Source: Nitrospirota bacterium (GTDB lineage Bacteria; Nitrospirota; Thermodesulfovibrionia; Thermodesulfovibrionales; Magnetobacteriaceae). Taken from it: a stretch of DNA of 23,832 bases. Positions 1-7,659 of the stretch are shown one piece after another; the stretch's first letter is position 1, and every line of letters starts with the position of its first letter. A model generated the notes under the pieces. It was not told where the DNA came from and did not search any database. It saw only the letters and a list, made by a program, of their open reading frames with translations. The DNA lies in assembly GCA_015233485.1 (NCBI GenBank), contig JADFXO010000007.1:5069-28900 (forward strand). Direction: 5' to 3'. Both the position numbers and the translations under genes were made by a program.

Positions 1-60
1 GTCTTCAGACAATATGTGCCCCATATGTGCCCATTCACCCAAAACCCAGGTATTATATAT

Positions 61-1494
61 TCATACAAACTTAATGCGGCTTGCCGCAAATACCACCATC
101 TTCAGGAGAAGCCAGCCGTGGCTCCAGCGTTGGATGTTCGTTGTGCCGTAGAGGCGCTGCCTGTATCTGATGGGCATTTCGACGATTTTCAGGTTTAACT
201 TTGCCGCGCCGAAAAGCAGGTCAAAATCACCGAAGGGGTCAAAGTCTCCGAAGTATGGCCTGTTTAAAGCGATTTTCTCATAGTCTTTTTTTAGGATAAC
301 CTTCGTGCCGCAGAGGGTATCCTTTATTGGCTGGCCTAAGAGCCACGAAAAGGCAAGGCTGAAAAACTTATTCCCAACTTGATTAAAAAATCGCATGGCG
401 TTGTCCTCCATAGAGTAAACAAGGCGGACACCGTTTATAAACTCACCTTTGCCTGACCACAGGGCGTGGTAAAATCGCGGGAGGTCCTCGGGGGCTACCG
501 TCATGTCGGCATCAAGAATCATCAGGACATCCCCCGCGGCCTTCTCAAAGCCGAGGCGCACGGCGTCGCCCTTGCCCTTGCCTGTTTGGCGGTAGAGGCT
601 CGCGTCTATGCCGGGGTGGTTTGTTATCTCCTTGCCAATAACCTCGTATGTGTTGTCAGTGGAGTGGCCTTCCACGAAGATTAACTCAGTTGATTTTCCC
701 ATCTGCGGAGTCCTCTCAAAAATAGATGCAATATTGCCGGCCTCGTTTCGGGCCGGGATTACTACCGACACTACGGGGAGTGCATCGGAGTTGTCTTTAT
801 TTGCCGGCATAGGGCGGCAGATGATAAAATTAGACAGCGCAAGTTCACTCATTGGCCATGTCTTTACAATGCCCCGATTGAGCAGCAGATTTAAAAAAAC
901 TCCGGGCAGCGGCCACAGTATCTCGCGCCTTAGCGAGACAACCTCAAAGCCCTGAAGGTAGAGCATATTTGAAATATCCTCTACGGTAAGCCAGTTCTGT
1001 TCTATGCGCGGGTGAGTCAAACCAAGCAGCGAGGCCCCCATGAGGGGCATCTCCCAAAGGCGGCTGTATATATTGATAATTATCCTCGTGTGCGGGGAGG
1101 CAAGCCTTGATATTTGATTAAACACCGCCTCGACATCCCACAAGTCATGGAGCAGGTCTGAGAGAATGACTACGTCGAATTTCTCTTCTATATCAAGAAA
1201 ATGTACATCGCCCTGCATGAAGTTAAGATGGGGATAGTTAGCACGGGCGCGCCTGACCATCTCCTTTGAGAAGTCTATGCCAAGGCCATAGGACGGCTTT
1301 AACGCCGCAAGAAGCCTTCCTTGTGCCGCGCCCAACTCGATAACCCTAAGGCCCTCGGCGACCAAATGCCTGTATATCTCTACTACCCTGCGGCGATAGT
1401 GCCGTCCAAGCCCGGGTCTCGTGTCCGCACGGCAGGCCTGCGCGTCATAGTATTCAATACGCCTTTTCGTGTAAGCATTGAACGAGCTATTCAT
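61..1494 (-). CDS. Bifunctional SAM-dependent methyltransferase / family 2 glycosyltransferase
   Basis: This 477-residue protein joins two enzymes. Residues about 35-150 form a class I SAM methyltransferase, with the glycine motif VIELGAAQG at 51-59, an acidic SAM ribose-binding residue at D74 (GIDFS) and the post-core segment FDVVILSDLLHD. Residues about 240-445 form a GT-A glycosyltransferase of family 2, with VSVVIPARNE at the start and the metal/nucleotide-binding DAD at 328-330, closest to polyprenyl-phosphate hexose synthases. The last 20 residues are hydrophobic. It probably makes a lipid-linked or surface glycan and methylates an unknown acceptor. The ATG start lies about 9 nt below a candidate promoter and has no strong ribosome binding site. 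It is divergent from a membrane glycosyltransferase gene, which supports a shared cell-surface role. The domain assignments are firm; the substrates are unknown. Confidence 0.85.
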   Translation of the reverse strand: MNSSFNAYTKRRIEYYDAQACRADTRPGLGRHYRRRVVEIYRHLVAEGLRVIELGAAQGRLLAALKPSYGLGIDFSKEMVRRARANYPHLNFMQGDVHFLDIEEKFDVVILSDLLHDLWDVEAVFNQISRLASPHTRIIINIYSRLWEMPLMGASLLGLTHPRIEQNWLTVEDISNMLYLQGFEVVSLRREILWPLPGVFLNLLLNRGIVKTWPMSELALSNFIICRPMPANKDNSDALPVVSVVIPARNEAGNIASIFERTPQMGKSTELIFVEGHSTDNTYEVIGKEITNHPGIDASLYRQTGKGKGDAVRLGFEKAAGDVLMILDADMTVAPEDLPRFYHALWSGKGEFINGVRLVYSMEDNAMRFFNQVGNKFFSLAFSWLLGQPIKDTLCGTKVILKKDYEKIALNRPYFGDFDPFGDFDLLFGAAKLNLKIVEMPIRYRQRLYGTTNIQRWSHGWLLLKMVVFAASRIKFV

Positions 1495-1509
1495 AATTCA
1501 TACAACACT

Positions 1510-1518
1510 ATTGTAACA
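1510..1518 (-). promoter_or_regulatory. Extended -10 promoter for the methyltransferase-glycosyltransferase gene
   Basis: Read on the minus strand this is TGTTACAAT, an extended -10 (TG-n-TACAAT), with no good -35. Transcription would start near 1503, leaving a leader of only about 9 nt before the ATG at 1494. It faces a matching element on the plus strand 20 bp away. Confidence 0.4.
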
Positions 1519-1535
1519 TTTATTTAGAGAGAATC

Positions 1536-1544
1536 TGGTACAAT
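1536..1544 (+). promoter_or_regulatory. Extended -10 promoter for the membrane glycosyltransferase gene
   Basis: TGGTACAAT is an extended -10 on the plus strand, 31 bp upstream of the ATG at 1576; no convincing -35 is seen. It lies in the 81-bp spacer between two divergent surface-glycan genes, which would let both be controlled together. Confidence 0.4.
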
Positions 1545-1575
1545 AAAGAGAAGTTGCTATTGTCAGGCATCAGAT

Positions 1576-3111
1576 ATGGTTATCGCAAGCAATAAAGACA
1601 GGGTCTTGTGGTTAACAGACGTCGCATTGTGTGTTTTTGCCGCTTACATCGGCTGGCGGTGCATAAACTATGCCTCCGGCGTGCTGCTGCCTTCCGATTC
1701 AGCCATATTTGTCAACATTGCCCATCACCTTATTCATGGGAAACTCCTGTATCGTGATGTGTGGGAAAATAAGCAGCCCGTTGTCTTTGCCGTCAATGCC
1801 CTTGCCCTGAAACTCGGCGACGGCACTTTTAACTCAATAAGGGCCATGGAGCGGTTGTTTGCCGCCGGCGCGGCCATAGTATTTTTTATAATCACCGTGA
1901 GGACTTTTCTCTCTTCATGGATAGCGGCCATGTTTACAATAATTTTTTTGGTCTATTTTTACTCTCCAATGACATTCAGCATGGGGAATTTTACTGAGGA
2001 ATATGCCTCGGTGTTTATGCTTTTCGGTGTGCTTTGCGCCCTTGAGGCGGTATGGCGGGAAAACTCTTTTTTAGTTCTATTGTCAGGTGCTTTTTTTTCT
2101 GTTTCTGTTCTGACTAAAGAACCATTTTTACTTTCAGCGCTGCCGTGGATGGTTTATTTGCTGGCCGGTAAGGCCGGTAAGACCAGTATGCAAGGAAGGC
2201 TTAAGCGTTTCAGTATTTTTTTCACCGCAGGAGCCGCTGTTCCATTGCTGTCGGCCCTGGCTTATTTTGTCTTTACGGGGACTTTGACAAACTGGCTTGA
2301 CGTGATATATTTTAATCTCACATTTTCTACACATGAGCCGTCTTACCATAACCCTCTTTCACAGAAAATAGCCCTGAGTCTTCACGCGTTTTCAACCTTA
2401 GTCTGGTTTATCAGGACGGTGAACGTGTTTTTTGCGTTGGGCGTTATAAGCGTGTTTCAAAAATCTTTCTTGCGGAAGTACAGATATGTCCCGCTGATAC
2501 TTCCCATTTGGTTTATTTTGAGCCTGCTTGCGGTAAACATTCAAAACCACCATTACAACCATTACTATATTCAGGTAATGCCGGGCTTTATAATGACAGC
2601 GGCCTGTGGTGCGGCATTTATGGCTTTTAATATGAGGCGCTTGTTGCTTCCGGCGTTGTCCTCTGTCCTGATTGCCGCCTTTTTGATATTGTCCCTCCTG
2701 ATTTTGGACAACACGATGGCCAGGGCCGGATTTAATATGCTTACTAAGTACACAGCGTCAACCGTGGCGGAAGAGCCGATTTCTCTCTATATAAAAGAGC
2801 ACACCAAAGACAACGATACCATATGGGTGCCATCGTACGATAAATATATATATTTGCAGTCGGGAAGGCTAACGCCGACGAAATACTTGTTTTTCTTTGG
2901 TATGTCCTTCTACCCGGGGATGATAGAGACGACAGGGGAGAAGATGGCCTCTCTCAAGGCCGATTTGCTGAAAAACCGGCCGGCCTTCATATTTTTGAAA
3001 CGGGACAACGAACTGGATTTGCTCAGTCCTGCTGGAATTCCACAGTGGGTGAAGGCAAATTACACATTAGACAGCACATGGTACGATGGCCAATTACTAA
3101 AGAGGAATTAA
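1576..3111 (+). CDS. Integral membrane glycosyltransferase, GT39/PMT-like (GT-C fold)
   Basis: The 511-residue protein has about nine to eleven hydrophobic segments, from residue 12 to about 370, followed by a soluble C-terminal domain of about 130 residues. The first outer loop carries LLPSDSAIFVNIAHHL and LLYRDVWENKQP, with acidic residues D41 and D61. This is the arrangement of the GT-C enzymes (ArnT/PMT/GT39), which use lipid-phosphate-linked sugars at the outer face of the inner membrane. The divergent neighbour resembles enzymes that make polyprenyl-phosphate sugars, so it could supply the donor; that link is inference. Specificity cannot be read. The ATG is the first start in frame and its ribosome binding site is weak. 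Confidence 0.75.
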   Translation: MVIASNKDRVLWLTDVALCVFAAYIGWRCINYASGVLLPSDSAIFVNIAHHLIHGKLLYRDVWENKQPVVFAVNALALKLGDGTFNSIRAMERLFAAGAAIVFFIITVRTFLSSWIAAMFTIIFLVYFYSPMTFSMGNFTEEYASVFMLFGVLCALEAVWRENSFLVLLSGAFFSVSVLTKEPFLLSALPWMVYLLAGKAGKTSMQGRLKRFSIFFTAGAAVPLLSALAYFVFTGTLTNWLDVIYFNLTFSTHEPSYHNPLSQKIALSLHAFSTLVWFIRTVNVFFALGVISVFQKSFLRKYRYVPLILPIWFILSLLAVNIQNHHYNHYYIQVMPGFIMTAACGAAFMAFNMRRLLLPALSSVLIAAFLILSLLILDNTMARAGFNMLTKYTASTVAEEPISLYIKEHTKDNDTIWVPSYDKYIYLQSGRLTPTKYLFFFGMSFYPGMIETTGEKMASLKADLLKNRPAFIFLKRDNELDLLSPAGIPQWVKANYTLDSTWYDGQLLKRN

Positions 3112-3168
3112 GCGCGGGGCTAAGAACCCCGGCACTTACGGTAAAATAAATTAATTTACAGAGGTTTC

Positions 3169-3198
3169 TTTACACATTTGTATTGAATGTGCTATCAT
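3169..3198 (+). promoter_or_regulatory. Sigma70-type promoter of rpsO-pnp
   Basis: A -35 TTTACA (3169-3174) and a -10 TATCAT (3193-3198) are separated by 18 bp, and TG one base before the -10 gives an extended element. Predicted transcription start is near 3205, immediately before the leader hairpin at 3206-3237. Confidence 0.55.
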
Positions 3199-3205
3199 TG
3201 ACCAG

Positions 3206-3237
3206 ATGTAGGCCTTTTTTATTAAGAAGGCATACAT
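3206..3237 (+). promoter_or_regulatory. rpsO leader hairpin, candidate S15 autoregulatory element
   Basis: Five base pairs (3206-3210 with 3233-3237), one G-A mismatch (3211 and 3232) and five more pairs (3212-3216 with 3227-3231) form a strong hairpin. It sits at the predicted 5' end of the transcript and ends 27 nt before the GTG of rpsO. S15 binds its own mRNA leader in several bacteria, using unrelated structures. Autoregulation here is inference; the hairpin may simply protect the 5' end of the message. Confidence 0.4.
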
Positions 3238-3264
3238 TAAAAGCTGAGGAAAAGGGGTGATAAC

Positions 3265-3534
3265 GTGTCTCAAACAAAAGAGACTAAGCATACGATGATC
3301 GAGGATTACAAGATCCATGAGAAGGATACTGGCTCTCCAGAGGTCCAGATAGCCCTCTTAAGCGACAGAATGAAGTATTTATCGGAACATTTTAAGACGC
3401 ATACGAAAGACCATCATTCGAGGCGGGGACTTTTGAAGATAGTCGCAAGGAGAAAGAAACTCCTCGACTATTTAAAGACAACAGACATCAAACGCTATAA
3501 ATCGCTAATCGAACGGTTAGGAATCAGAAAATAG
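3265..3534 (+). CDS. rpsO: 30S ribosomal protein S15
   Basis: At 89 residues the protein has the normal S15 length and the diagnostic central sequence GSPEVQIALLSDRMKYLSEH, followed by HHSRRGLLKIVARRKKLLDYL and the C-terminal YKSLIERLGIRK. S15 binds 16S rRNA helices 20-22 early in assembly of the 30S platform. Translation starts at a GTG preceded by a purine-rich AAAAGGGGTGA. The stop is 11 bp from the start of pnp, the classic rpsO-pnp pairing, with a promoter and hairpin in the leader. No oddities are seen. Confidence 0.98.
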   Translation: MSQTKETKHTMIEDYKIHEKDTGSPEVQIALLSDRMKYLSEHFKTHTKDHHSRRGLLKIVARRKKLLDYLKTTDIKRYKSLIERLGIRK

Positions 3535-3545
3535 AGGAGAGAATA

Positions 3546-5675
3546 TTGACATCTACAGAAGTCATAATCAGCGAAAAGAATCTGATATTGGAGACAGGGC
3601 TTATGGCCAAGCAAGCGGATGGTTCTGTCGTGGCCAGATATGGCGATACGATGGTTCTGGCAACCGCCGTAGCCAATAAGGCGACCGTCGAGGGAAAGGA
3701 TTTCTTTCCACTGACGATAGATTATATTGAGAAGGCATACTCGGCCGGTAGGATACCGGGCGGTTTTTTAAAGCGTGAGGGCAGGCTGTCAGAAAAAGAA
3801 GTCCTCACCTCGCGTCTTATAGACAGGCCTATAAGGCCGCTTTTCAAAAAGGGGTTTAACTCCGAGACACAGGGCATGGTCTCTGTGCTTTCCTATGGCG
3901 ATGAGAACATTGCCGATATACTTGGGATAACGGCGATTTCGGCAGCGTTGCTCATATCGGACATACCGTTTGAGGACGCGGTTGCGGCCGTCAGGGTTGG
4001 CCGGTTTGCCCCGGATGCCTCAGGTGATGAAGGAAGGGCTGGAAAGATTGTAATCAACCCATGCTTTGAGGACATGGCCTCACTTGATTTGAGCCTCGTC
4101 GTTGCCGGCACGGCCGGAGCCGTTACGATGGTGGAAGGCGGCGGACTTGAAATACCCGAGGACGTGCTTATTACGGCAATAGACCGTGCCCACGAAGAGA
4201 TCAAAAAAATAATCGAGGCACAGAACCTCTTAAGAGAGAAGGCCGGCAAACCGAAACGCGCCGTGGCAGAGGTCAAGGGAAATGAGGCGCTCGCCGCGTC
4301 TGTAAAAGACCTGTGTGTGGCGAAGATGCGGGACTCTATAAGAATACCAGACAAACTTCAAAGGCAAAAGACCCTCGACGGCATCCTTGACGAGGCAATC
4401 AAGCAGTTGGCTGCCGCAGACCCTGAGGTTAATGTAAGGGAAATTGCGAAATTGTTTGAGCACCTTGAGCAGGACCTCGTAAGAACCTCAATCCTGAACG
4501 ACGGCATAAGGGCGGACGGCAGAGGGGCGGACGACATCAGAAAAATCGACTGCCACCTGAACCTGCTCCCAAGGGCACACGGCTCGGCGCTCTTCGTAAG
4601 GGGCGAGACGCAGGCCCTCGTGGCCGTAACACTTGGTACCTCGTCCGATGAGCAGCGGATAGACTCGCTCGACGGCGACACATACAGGGCATTCATGCTT
4701 CACTATAACTTTCCTCCGTTCAGCGTAGGAGAGGTGAAACCGCTGAGGTCGCCGGGCAGAAGAGAGATAGGACACGGGGCACTGGCAGAGCGCTCAATAA
4801 AATCAGTCCTGCCGGGGGCAGATGTGTTTCCATATACGATACGCATTGTGTCGGACATACTGGAGTCCAACGGGTCGTCGTCAATGGCATCGGTGTGCGG
4901 GGCGACGCTTGCCCTGATGGATGCCGGTGTGCCGATAAAGGCGCCGGTTGCCGGGATAGCGATGGGCCTTATTAAGGAAGGCGAAAAGGTAGTGGTGCTG
5001 ACTGACATTTTAGGCCTCGAGGACCATTTCGGAGATATGGATTTCAAGGTATCCGGCACTAAGAAGGGCATAACCGCCTTTCAGATGGACGTAAAGATAA
5101 AAGGCGTCAGCCGTGAGGTAATGGTTTTTGCCCTTGAAAAGGCAAGGCTTGGCAGACTGCACATACTGGGCAAGATAACCGGGGCAATCTCAGAGCCGCG
5201 TGCGGAATTGTCTAAAAACGCCCCCAGAATATTCCAGATGAAGATAAAGGCTGAGAAGATAAAAGACGTAATCGGTTCAGGCGGCAAGGTGATCAAGGGA
5301 ATCATTGAGCAGACTGGCGTGAAAATCGACATAAACGACGAGGGCATAGTGACCATAGCCTCAAGCGACGAGGCCTCGCTGGCAAAGGCGAGGGCAATCG
5401 TGGAAGGTATCGTCGAAGATGCTCAGATAGGGCGCATATACAAAGGCAAGGTAAAGAAGATAATGGACTTCGGGGCCTTCGTAGAGATTCTCCCCGGTAC
5501 GGACGGGCTTTTACACATATCGCAAATCTCGGACAAGCGCGTCAACAAAGTTACCGACGAACTCAAAGAGGACGATGAGGTCATGGTTAAGGTTATCGAG
5601 ATAGACAGGGCCGGGAAAATAAAGCTGAGCCGGAAAGAGGCATTAAAAGACGCGGCTAAACAATCTGAGACTTAA
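3546..5675 (+). CDS. pnp: Polyribonucleotide nucleotidyltransferase (PNPase)
   Basis: This 709-residue protein is full length for PNPase, the phosphate-dependent 3'-5' exoribonuclease of mRNA decay. The order is a first RNase PH domain (about 10-145, with SAGRIPGGFLKREGR), a helical linker (about 150-300), a second RNase PH domain (about 315-540), a KH domain (GSGG at 577-580) and an S1 domain (from about 628, with GAFVEILPGTDGLLHISQI). The catalytic half keeps the GDMDFKV segment with D497 and D499, and QMD with D515. The TTG start is supported by the GAGGAGA ribosome binding site 5-12 nt upstream and by alignment of the N-terminus with the family. It is co-transcribed with rpsO. Confidence 0.98.
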   Translation: MTSTEVIISEKNLILETGLMAKQADGSVVARYGDTMVLATAVANKATVEGKDFFPLTIDYIEKAYSAGRIPGGFLKREGRLSEKEVLTSRLIDRPIRPLFKKGFNSETQGMVSVLSYGDENIADILGITAISAALLISDIPFEDAVAAVRVGRFAPDASGDEGRAGKIVINPCFEDMASLDLSLVVAGTAGAVTMVEGGGLEIPEDVLITAIDRAHEEIKKIIEAQNLLREKAGKPKRAVAEVKGNEALAASVKDLCVAKMRDSIRIPDKLQRQKTLDGILDEAIKQLAAADPEVNVREIAKLFEHLEQDLVRTSILNDGIRADGRGADDIRKIDCHLNLLPRAHGSALFVRGETQALVAVTLGTSSDEQRIDSLDGDTYRAFMLHYNFPPFSVGEVKPLRSPGRREIGHGALAERSIKSVLPGADVFPYTIRIVSDILESNGSSSMASVCGATLALMDAGVPIKAPVAGIAMGLIKEGEKVVVLTDILGLEDHFGDMDFKVSGTKKGITAFQMDVKIKGVSREVMVFALEKARLGRLHILGKITGAISEPRAELSKNAPRIFQMKIKAEKIKDVIGSGGKVIKGIIEQTGVKIDINDEGIVTIASSDEASLAKARAIVEGIVEDAQIGRIYKGKVKKIMDFGAFVEILPGTDGLLHISQISDKRVNKVTDELKEDDEVMVKVIEIDRAGKIKLSRKEALKDAAKQSET

Positions 5676-5679
5676 AAAG

Positions 5680-5741
5680 TTCCGGCGCATAGAGGGACAA
5701 GTCCGGTGCATAGAGGGGCAGGTCCGGTGCATAGAGGACAA
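5680..5741 (+). repeat. Three tandem copies of a 21-bp unit
   Basis: Copies lie at 5680-5700, 5701-5721 and 5722-5741, with the core TCCGGTGCATAGAGG shared apart from one C/T change. The array begins just after the pnp stop and ends 8 bp before the terminator, so it is transcribed as part of the pnp 3' untranslated region. No function is known to me. Confidence 0.8.
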
Positions 5742-5749
5742 GTAAAGAT

Positions 5750-5777
5750 AAAGGGATAAGCTATTATCCCTTTTTTT
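5750..5777 (+). terminator. Rho-independent terminator after rpsO-pnp
   Basis: A 10-bp perfect stem (AAAGGGATAA at 5750-5759, TTATCCCTTT at 5764-5773) with a 4-nt loop runs into a stretch of T to 5777. It separates pnp from the peptidase gene that starts 40 bp later. Confidence 0.85.
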
Positions 5778-5816
5778 GTTAAGTAGAATTCGCAGGGAAA
5801 GTAAGAGGGACGAATC

Positions 5817-7070
5817 TTGAAAAAAGGCTTTTTAGATAACGGTATTCCGGTAGTAATGGAGCGGATGACGGGCGTTCGCTCCGTATCAATGGGCATATGG
5901 GTTAAGATTGGCGCGAGATATGAACGGCTGGAGAAAAACGGGATATCCCATTTTGTTGAGCATATGCTTTTTAAGGGTACGAAAAATCGTACTCAAAAGG
6001 ATATCGCCGTAGAGATAGACTCCATGGGCGGCGATATTAACGCCTTCACATCCAGAGAAAACACCACTTTCTATGTAAAACTCCTGAAGGATTTCACCAC
6101 GCAGGGCATAGACATACTCTCTGATATATATCTTAATTCGCTGTTAATGGAAGAGGATATAATAAAGGAGCAGGAGATAATAGGCGAAGAGATAAAAATG
6201 GTTGAAGACACCCCCGACGAATACATTCACGACCTTTTTTACGAAGACATCTGGGGAAAAGACGGCCTCGGTATGAATATACTGGGAACTCAGGATTCTG
6301 TTAACTCACTAGCTCGCAGCGACCTCGTAAGACATATGGACAACCACTACGGGACAAACGGGATTGTTATCTCGGCTGCTGGAAATATCGGCTATGAATC
6401 GATGTTGAAGTCATTTAACGAAAAACTAGGGTTTCAGAAAAATTTGTCCAAAGAGACGCTAATAATCAAAGAGGAACCATCGGCACAGTTCAAAAGTAGT
6501 GTCAAGGTGCATAAAAAAGACCTCTCCGAGGTGCATTTGTGTATAGGGGTAAGGGGTGTAAAACAAGACAGCACGCTGCGCTATCCATTTTTATTGCTAA
6601 ACACGATACTCGGTGCAGGCGTAAGCTCGCGGCTTTTTCAGGAGATCAGGGAAAACCGCGGACTTGCCTATACAATATACTCATTCTTGTCGTCATACCA
6701 CGACACAGGGGTGTTTGGCGTGTTTGCGGCAACCGGAAAAAAGAAATACGTGGAAGTCATAGAAACGATTTTAAACGAAATAAAGTCACTGAAAGACACA
6801 TTGACCGAGAAAGAACTCCAAAGGGCCAAGAGCCAGTTAAAGGGCAACATACTGCTGAACATGGAATCCTCCTCGGGCAGGATGCAAAACATAGCCAGGC
6901 AGGAGATATACTATGGAAGACACTACCCGCCCCAGGCAATCATAAGGGGCATCGACAGGGTAAAATTAGTCCATATCAAGGACATCATAGACGACTTCTT
7001 ACACCCCGCACAGAAGGTGATAACCGTACTGGGGCCGGCCTCTCTGAGCGCGCTGAAAGGGATTTGTTAA
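5817..7070 (+). CDS. M16 family zinc metallopeptidase (processing-peptidase-like)
   Basis: The 417-residue protein has the inverted zinc motif HFVEH (H45, E48, H49) and the third ligand about 76 residues later, near E125 in IIGEEIKMVEDTPDE, as in the insulinase/mitochondrial processing peptidase family. The C-terminal half contains LGAGVSSRLFQEIRENRGLAY (split here as GAGVSSRLFQEI and RENRGLAY), the second M16 domain with its conserved R and Y. It is probably cytoplasmic; no signal peptide is seen. The TTG start follows AAGAGGGA and leaves the N-terminus in register with the family. Following pnp is a frequent position for this gene. The terminator upstream suggests partly separate expression. 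The substrate is unknown. Confidence 0.92.
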   Translation: MKKGFLDNGIPVVMERMTGVRSVSMGIWVKIGARYERLEKNGISHFVEHMLFKGTKNRTQKDIAVEIDSMGGDINAFTSRENTTFYVKLLKDFTTQGIDILSDIYLNSLLMEEDIIKEQEIIGEEIKMVEDTPDEYIHDLFYEDIWGKDGLGMNILGTQDSVNSLARSDLVRHMDNHYGTNGIVISAAGNIGYESMLKSFNEKLGFQKNLSKETLIIKEEPSAQFKSSVKVHKKDLSEVHLCIGVRGVKQDSTLRYPFLLLNTILGAGVSSRLFQEIRENRGLAYTIYSFLSSYHDTGVFGVFAATGKKKYVEVIETILNEIKSLKDTLTEKELQRAKSQLKGNILLNMESSSGRMQNIARQEIYYGRHYPPQAIIRGIDRVKLVHIKDIIDDFLHPAQKVITVLGPASLSALKGIC

Positions 7071-7107
7071 AATTGCGTTAGGATTTGTTTATGGGAAAAG
7101 ACTAACA

Positions 7108-7404
7108 TTGATTATTCGGTACTATATCGGCACAGAGTCTGGTTTGCCGCACATATACAAGCATGATGTTGGTGAAAATGAGGTACAGGAGAAGAAATTG
7201 AGACAAACCGGATTTCCGCCGGGCTGGGATGAAAAAAGAGTCAGCAGTGTGCTTGCGCATTACGAACAACAGACTGAGGAAGAAGCCGTTGCCGAGGACG
7301 AAGCAGTCTTTGATAAGCATATTTTAACTGTAATGGAAGTTCCGAACGATCTGGTCCCGGCCATTAGGGAACTGATCGCAAGGCATCACAGTAATGACAA
7401 GTAG
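7108..7404 (+). CDS. Antitoxin-like small protein with a toxin fragment fused in front
   Basis: The open frame encodes 98 residues from a TTG. Residues 31-98 (LRQTGFPPGWDE to the end) look like a complete small acidic protein of the type ending in AEDEA...TVMEVPNDLVPAIRELIA, which I recall as the antitoxin partner of small DUF4258/RelE-like toxins. Residues 1-30 (with YYIGTESGLPHIYKHDV) resemble only the N-terminus of such a toxin. An in-frame TTG at 7198 with AGGAG 6 nt upstream could start the antitoxin alone (68 residues). So this may be an intact antitoxin behind the remains of a deleted toxin, or a true fusion. The family memory is moderate; the frame and internal start are seen directly. 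Confidence 0.55.
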   Translation: MIIRYYIGTESGLPHIYKHDVGENEVQEKKLRQTGFPPGWDEKRVSSVLAHYEQQTEEEAVAEDEAVFDKHILTVMEVPNDLVPAIRELIARHHSNDK

Positions 7405-7474
7405 TCAGGTTGCAAAGCCAGGCAGGATAAAAAAGGACTAATACCAAAATGCAATCAAAGAAGTAATTCGGAGG

Positions 7475-7497
7475 CATCCTTCGACAAGCTCAGGATG
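7475..7497. repeat. Short inverted repeat of a widespread intergenic type
   Basis: CATCCT (7475-7480) and AGGATG (7492-7497) flank TCGACAAGCTC. This motif, with core CTTCGACAAGCTCAGG, is familiar to me from noncoding spacers of many unrelated genomes. It lies in the 255-bp spacer before the coiled-coil gene. No other feature except the terminator and promoter is seen in that spacer. Confidence 0.5.
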
Positions 7498-7590
7498 ATT
7501 CGATTGTTGTATAAAGAATCTTAATTGTGTTCATCGCTGCTTCCCATCACAAATACTGTAGCACACACACATGCGCTCTGCACTCCATTG

Positions 7591-7615
7591 AGAATTGCTG
7601 CAGCAATTCTTTTTT
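7591..7615 (+). terminator. Rho-independent terminator
   Basis: AGAATTGCTGCAGCAATTCT (7591-7610) is a perfect 20-bp palindrome, giving an 8-bp stem with a TGCA loop, and is followed by T to 7615. It isolates the coiled-coil/cyclase unit from upstream transcription. Confidence 0.8.
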
Positions 7616-7617
7616 AG

Positions 7618-7647
7618 TTGCGGACAATACCGCTGCTATGATAGTAT
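7618..7647 (+). promoter_or_regulatory. Possible promoter of the coiled-coil/cyclase unit
   Basis: TTGCGG (7618-7623) and TAGTAT (7642-7647) are spaced by 18 bp. Transcription would begin around 7654, about 6 nt before the ATG at 7660, which has no visible ribosome binding site. This would make a nearly leaderless message. The match to consensus is modest. Confidence 0.3.
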
Positions 7648-7659
7648 TCTATATTTACT

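Noticed and set aside
12..32. Two copies of ATATGTGCCC at the left edge
   Set aside because: Only two 10-bp copies in noncoding sequence at the window edge, too short to interpret.
3112..3133. A GGGG/CCCC hairpin just after the membrane glycosyltransferase gene as terminator
   Set aside because: The stem is only 5 bp and no T-run follows, so I do not call it.
3893..5356. Several open frames of 77-153 codons on the minus strand within pnp
   Set aside because: They are Ser/Ala-rich frames produced by GC-biased codons of pnp, with no family-like motifs.
5680..5741. Could the 21-bp repeats be a CRISPR array?
   Set aside because: Units are contiguous without spacers, only three in number, and no cas genes are present.
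5672..5896. A minus-strand frame with repeated PLCTG-like residues
   Set aside because: The peptide repeat only reflects the 21-bp DNA repeats and crosses the terminator and the peptidase start.
6539..7081. A 180-codon plus-strand frame overlapping the M16 peptidase
   Set aside because: It is an out-of-frame, Lys/Arg/His-rich translation of the conserved C-terminal half of the peptidase.
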